This document shows, piece after piece, positions 18,730-20,620 of a DNA stretch of 20,620 nt; the first letter of the stretch is position 1; each line of letters begins with the position of its first letter. The position numbers were made by a program, and so were the translations under genes. The notes beneath the pieces are model-generated. The model saw nothing but the letters and a program-made list of their open reading frames with translations, was not told the origin of the DNA and searched no databases. Origin of the DNA: an uncultured Acetatifactor sp. (lineage in GTDB: Bacteria > Bacillota > Clostridia > Lachnospirales > Lachnospiraceae); assembly GCA_934402315.1 (NCBI GenBank), contig CAKRTS010000028.1, positions 1 through 20,620 on the forward strand. The letters are read 5' to 3'.

Positions 18730-18776
18730 AAGGCGTTTTCCGATCCCGGTGGGGACGGAGAGCGCCTTATTTTTTT
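18730..18776 (+). terminator. intrinsic terminator in the ABC operon leader (attenuator candidate)
   Basis: AAGGCG (18730-18735) pairs with CGCCTT (18763-18768); inside it TCCG pairs with CGGA and TCCC with GGGG; the stem is followed by ATTTTTTT (18769-18776). It lies between the promoter at 18680 and the ATPase start at 18811, and no promoter fits in the last 34 bases. Most transcripts should stop here unless the hairpin is prevented. It may also end read-through from the DUF885 gene. Two CAAAGG copies (18718-18723 and 18728-18733) lie just ahead of or within the stem. I see no competing antiterminator stem. Confidence 0.8.
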
Positions 18777-18810
18777 ACAGATTATTTTGTAGGAAAGGCA
18801 GGAGATTCCC

Positions 18811-19536
18811 ATGATCAAACTGGAAAATGTCAACAAATATTTCGGCGACCTGCATGTACTTAAGGATGTCAACCTCGAAGTAAAGGAGGGGGAAAAGCTG
18901 GTCATCATCGGACCGTCCGGCTCCGGCAAATCCACCACCGTCCGCTGTATGAATTTTCTTGAGACACCGACCAGCGGTCACATCTACATAGACGGTCAGG
19001 AGCTGACCCACAAAAATAAGACAAAGCTGGTACGGGATACGACTTCAATGGTTTTCCAGCAGTTTAATCTCTACCCGCATATGACTGTCCTGAAAAACCT
19101 GACGCTGGCTCCCATGAAGCTGCACCACAAGAGCAAAAAGGAAGCGGAAGACCTCGCCTATCATTATCTGGATGTCGTCGGACTTACCGATAAGGCGCAT
19201 GTCTACCCGACAACACTTTCCGGTGGACAGCAACAGCGTATCGCTATCGCAAGAGCGCTGTGTGCGCAGACGAAGATCATCCTCTTCGATGAGCCGACCT
19301 CCGCGCTGGATCCCGAGACCATTCAGGAGGTGCTTGACGTAATGATCAAGCTTGCCAGGGAAAATATCACAATGGTCGTCGTCACTCATGAGATGGGCTT
19401 TGCGAAACAGGTCGCCGACCGCATCATCTTCATGGCGGACGGTCAGATTCTTGAGGAAGGAACGCCGGATGAATTCTTTGAAAATCCGAAGAATGAGAGA
19501 GTAAAGCAGTTCCTCGGAAAAATCATACGGAAATAG
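18811..19536 (+). CDS. polar amino-acid ABC transporter, ATP-binding protein (GlnQ type)
   Basis: This ATPase subunit drives uptake of a polar amino acid. The 241 residues contain all motifs: Walker [10 protein letters not shown] (34-42), Q-loop Gln84 in [10 protein letters not shown], signature LSGGQQQ (136-142), Walker B IILFDEP (156-162), D-loop SALD and switch His193 in VTHEMGFA. This is the GlnQ/HisP/ArtP branch, as the [10 protein letters not shown] segment shows. AGGAG lies 6 bases ahead of the ATG. It comes first in its operon, with the substrate-binding lipoprotein 64 bases downstream. Glutamine, glutamate or aspartate is the usual cargo, but the sequence does not decide. Confidence 0.96.
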   Translation: MIKLENVNKYFGDLHVLKDVNLEVKEGEKLVIIGPSGSGKSTTVRCMNFLETPTSGHIYIDGQELTHKNKTKLVRDTTSMVFQQFNLYPHMTVLKNLTLAPMKLHHKSKKEAEDLAYHYLDVVGLTDKAHVYPTTLSGGQQQRIAIARALCAQTKIILFDEPTSALDPETIQEVLDVMIKLARENITMVVVTHEMGFAKQVADRIIFMADGQILEEGTPDEFFENPKNERVKQFLGKIIRK

Positions 19537-19600
19537 AGTGAACGGGAGAAATCCCTTGCACTAATACAGCACACAAGTGTGCAGAAAAGAGGAGAAAATT

Positions 19601-20524
19601 ATGAAAATGAAAAAGTTATCCGCACTGTTATTTGCTACTGTAATGGCCGCATCTGTGCTGACGGGCTGCGGTTCAGGCGACACCCCGGCATCCGGAACAC
19701 CCGATTCCGTTTCCACTCCGTCTTCCGGGACCTCCTCAGAGACTTCTTCGGAAAGTGGAACGGAGACTACGCTTTCTCCCGATGTACAGGCAATCGTTGA
19801 CAGGGGAGTTCTCCGCGTCGGCGTTAAAAATGCCGTTCTAGGCTTTGGCTATCAGGACGAGCTGACCGGCGAATATTCCGGTATGGAAATCGAGCTGGCA
19901 CAGAAAATCGCGGATTATCTCGGCGTAGACTGCGAATTTACCGCTGTAACCGCCGCGACGAGAACAGAGCTTCTCGATTCCGGCGACATCGACTGCGTTC
20001 TCGCAACCTTTACCATCACCGACGAGAGAAAGAAGAGCTGGGACTTCACAACCCCTTATTATACCGACTATGTAACCGTTCTGGTTGAAAATTCGTCCGG
20101 CATCACCGATCTCTCCGGTCTGGTAGACAAGAAAGTCGGCGTGTCCTCCGGCTCCACCTCGGCAAAGAGCCTGACCAAGGCAATGATTGAGGGCGGCTTC
20201 ATCGACGGAACAAACTTTGATCCCGACACCTTTGACGCGGCTACCTGGACGACAGGCATCAGCTTCCAGCAGTACGACGACTATCCCACCATCTCCACCG
20301 CATTGAGCGCCGGTGAGGTAGATGCCTTCTGTGTTGATAAGTCCATCCTTGCCGTCTACAACACAGACTCCCGCTCCTACATCAACGATAAGTTCTCCCC
20401 TCAGGAGTACGGCATCGCAACCAAGAAGGACTCGGGCTTCAGCAAGCTTTGCGACGAGCTGGTGACAACATGGCTTGCAGACGGAACCATTGATGCCCTG
20501 ATCAAAGAAAACGGAATCGACTAA
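19601..20524 (+). CDS. amino-acid ABC transporter substrate-binding lipoprotein
   Basis: This extracellular receptor binds an amino acid and delivers it to the permease. With the start at 19601 (GAGGAG 6-7 bases upstream) it has 307 residues; a GTG at 19577 would overlap that site and extend the signal peptide, so it is rejected. Residues 1-22 are a lipoprotein signal with lipobox LTGC, and Cys23 is lipidated. A Ser/Thr/Gly linker to about residue 56 is followed by an SBP_bac_3 fold (from GVLRVGVKNAVLGF). The segment with FTITDERKKSWDFTTPYY is typical of glutamate/aspartate/glutamine binders. The permease should lie just beyond the window. Confidence 0.95.
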   Translation: MKMKKLSALLFATVMAASVLTGCGSGDTPASGTPDSVSTPSSGTSSETSSESGTETTLSPDVQAIVDRGVLRVGVKNAVLGFGYQDELTGEYSGMEIELAQKIADYLGVDCEFTAVTAATRTELLDSGDIDCVLATFTITDERKKSWDFTTPYYTDYVTVLVENSSGITDLSGLVDKKVGVSSGSTSAKSLTKAMIEGGFIDGTNFDPDTFDAATWTTGISFQQYDDYPTISTALSAGEVDAFCVDKSILAVYNTDSRSYINDKFSPQEYGIATKKDSGFSKLCDELVTTWLADGTIDALIKENGID

Positions 20525-20535
20525 TTATTATCAAA

Positions 20536-20591
20536 TTCTTTCTTAAAGGAGCTTCCTGTATAATTCAAATATAGGGAATTCCAAGAAAGAA
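20536..20591 (+). promoter_or_regulatory. long stem-loop after the substrate-binding protein gene
   Basis: TTCTTTCTT (20536-20544) pairs perfectly with AAGAAAGAA (20583-20591). Inside, GGAGCTTCCTGTAT pairs with ATATAGGGAATTCC with one mismatch and a few G-U pairs, around the loop AATTCAA. No T run follows, so it is more likely an intercistronic stabilising or processing element than a simple terminator. It would help keep receptor mRNA more abundant than permease mRNA. Confidence 0.55.
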
Positions 20592-20620
20592 GGTTGAGAA
20601 AAAAATACCTCAGTGTAAAA

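Noticed and set aside
18715..18776. known riboswitch or T-box in the ABC leader
   Set aside because: The leader before the terminator is only about 15 bases, too short for an aptamer or T-box specifier domain, and no matching consensus was seen.

Overview
The window looks like chromosomal DNA of a Clostridia-class Firmicute, probably Lachnospiraceae. The reasons are the split two-subunit transketolase, a GntR/LacI-type AraR, a lactose/cellobiose-type PTS with a LevR-like PRD regulator, strong AGGAGG-type ribosome binding sites, and mostly small gaps between co-directional genes. The species cannot be named from the sequence. I see no tRNA, rRNA, CRISPR array, transposase or phage gene.

Left part (1-9450, all on the minus strand). 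A membrane-anchored N-acetylmuramoyl-L-alanine amidase lies at 119-1027 and is followed by an intrinsic terminator. Upstream of it in the direction of transcription is a seven-gene beta-glucoside PTS operon: levR-like regulator, IIA, IIB, IIC, GH1 6-phospho-beta-glucosidase, HPr, Enzyme I. This operon encodes the whole phosphate relay from PEP to sugar, plus the hydrolase and its own regulator.

Middle part (9456-16628, minus strand). This is a pentose block. araR (16628) leads araA, a FGGY kinase acting as araB, and araD; the two transketolase halves follow after a 150-base gap. Together they take L-arabinose to L-ribulose, L-ribulose-5-P and D-xylulose-5-P, and then into the non-oxidative pentose phosphate pathway. 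No arabinose transporter is present in the window. The 299-base gap between araA and the kinase carries a large inverted repeat and two sets of short direct repeats.

Right part (16807-20620, plus strand). A membrane-anchored DUF885-type putative metallopeptidase starts divergently from araR. It is followed by a polar amino-acid ABC transporter: ATPase, then lipoprotein substrate-binding protein, with the permease presumably beyond the right edge. The ABC genes have a near-consensus promoter followed by a strong intrinsic terminator inside the 5' leader, which suggests attenuation.

The most unusual item is the LevR-like regulator. It has the family's domain order, but its AAA+ domain lacks the GAFTGA sigma-54 loop, the Walker B glutamate and the arginine finger, and its IIA-like domain has Tyr where the phosphorylated His should be. 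No -12/-24 promoter is visible upstream; a sigma-70-like promoter and repeated AGTGTATA motifs are. This suggests a PRD activator or repressor that has lost the sigma-54 mechanism.
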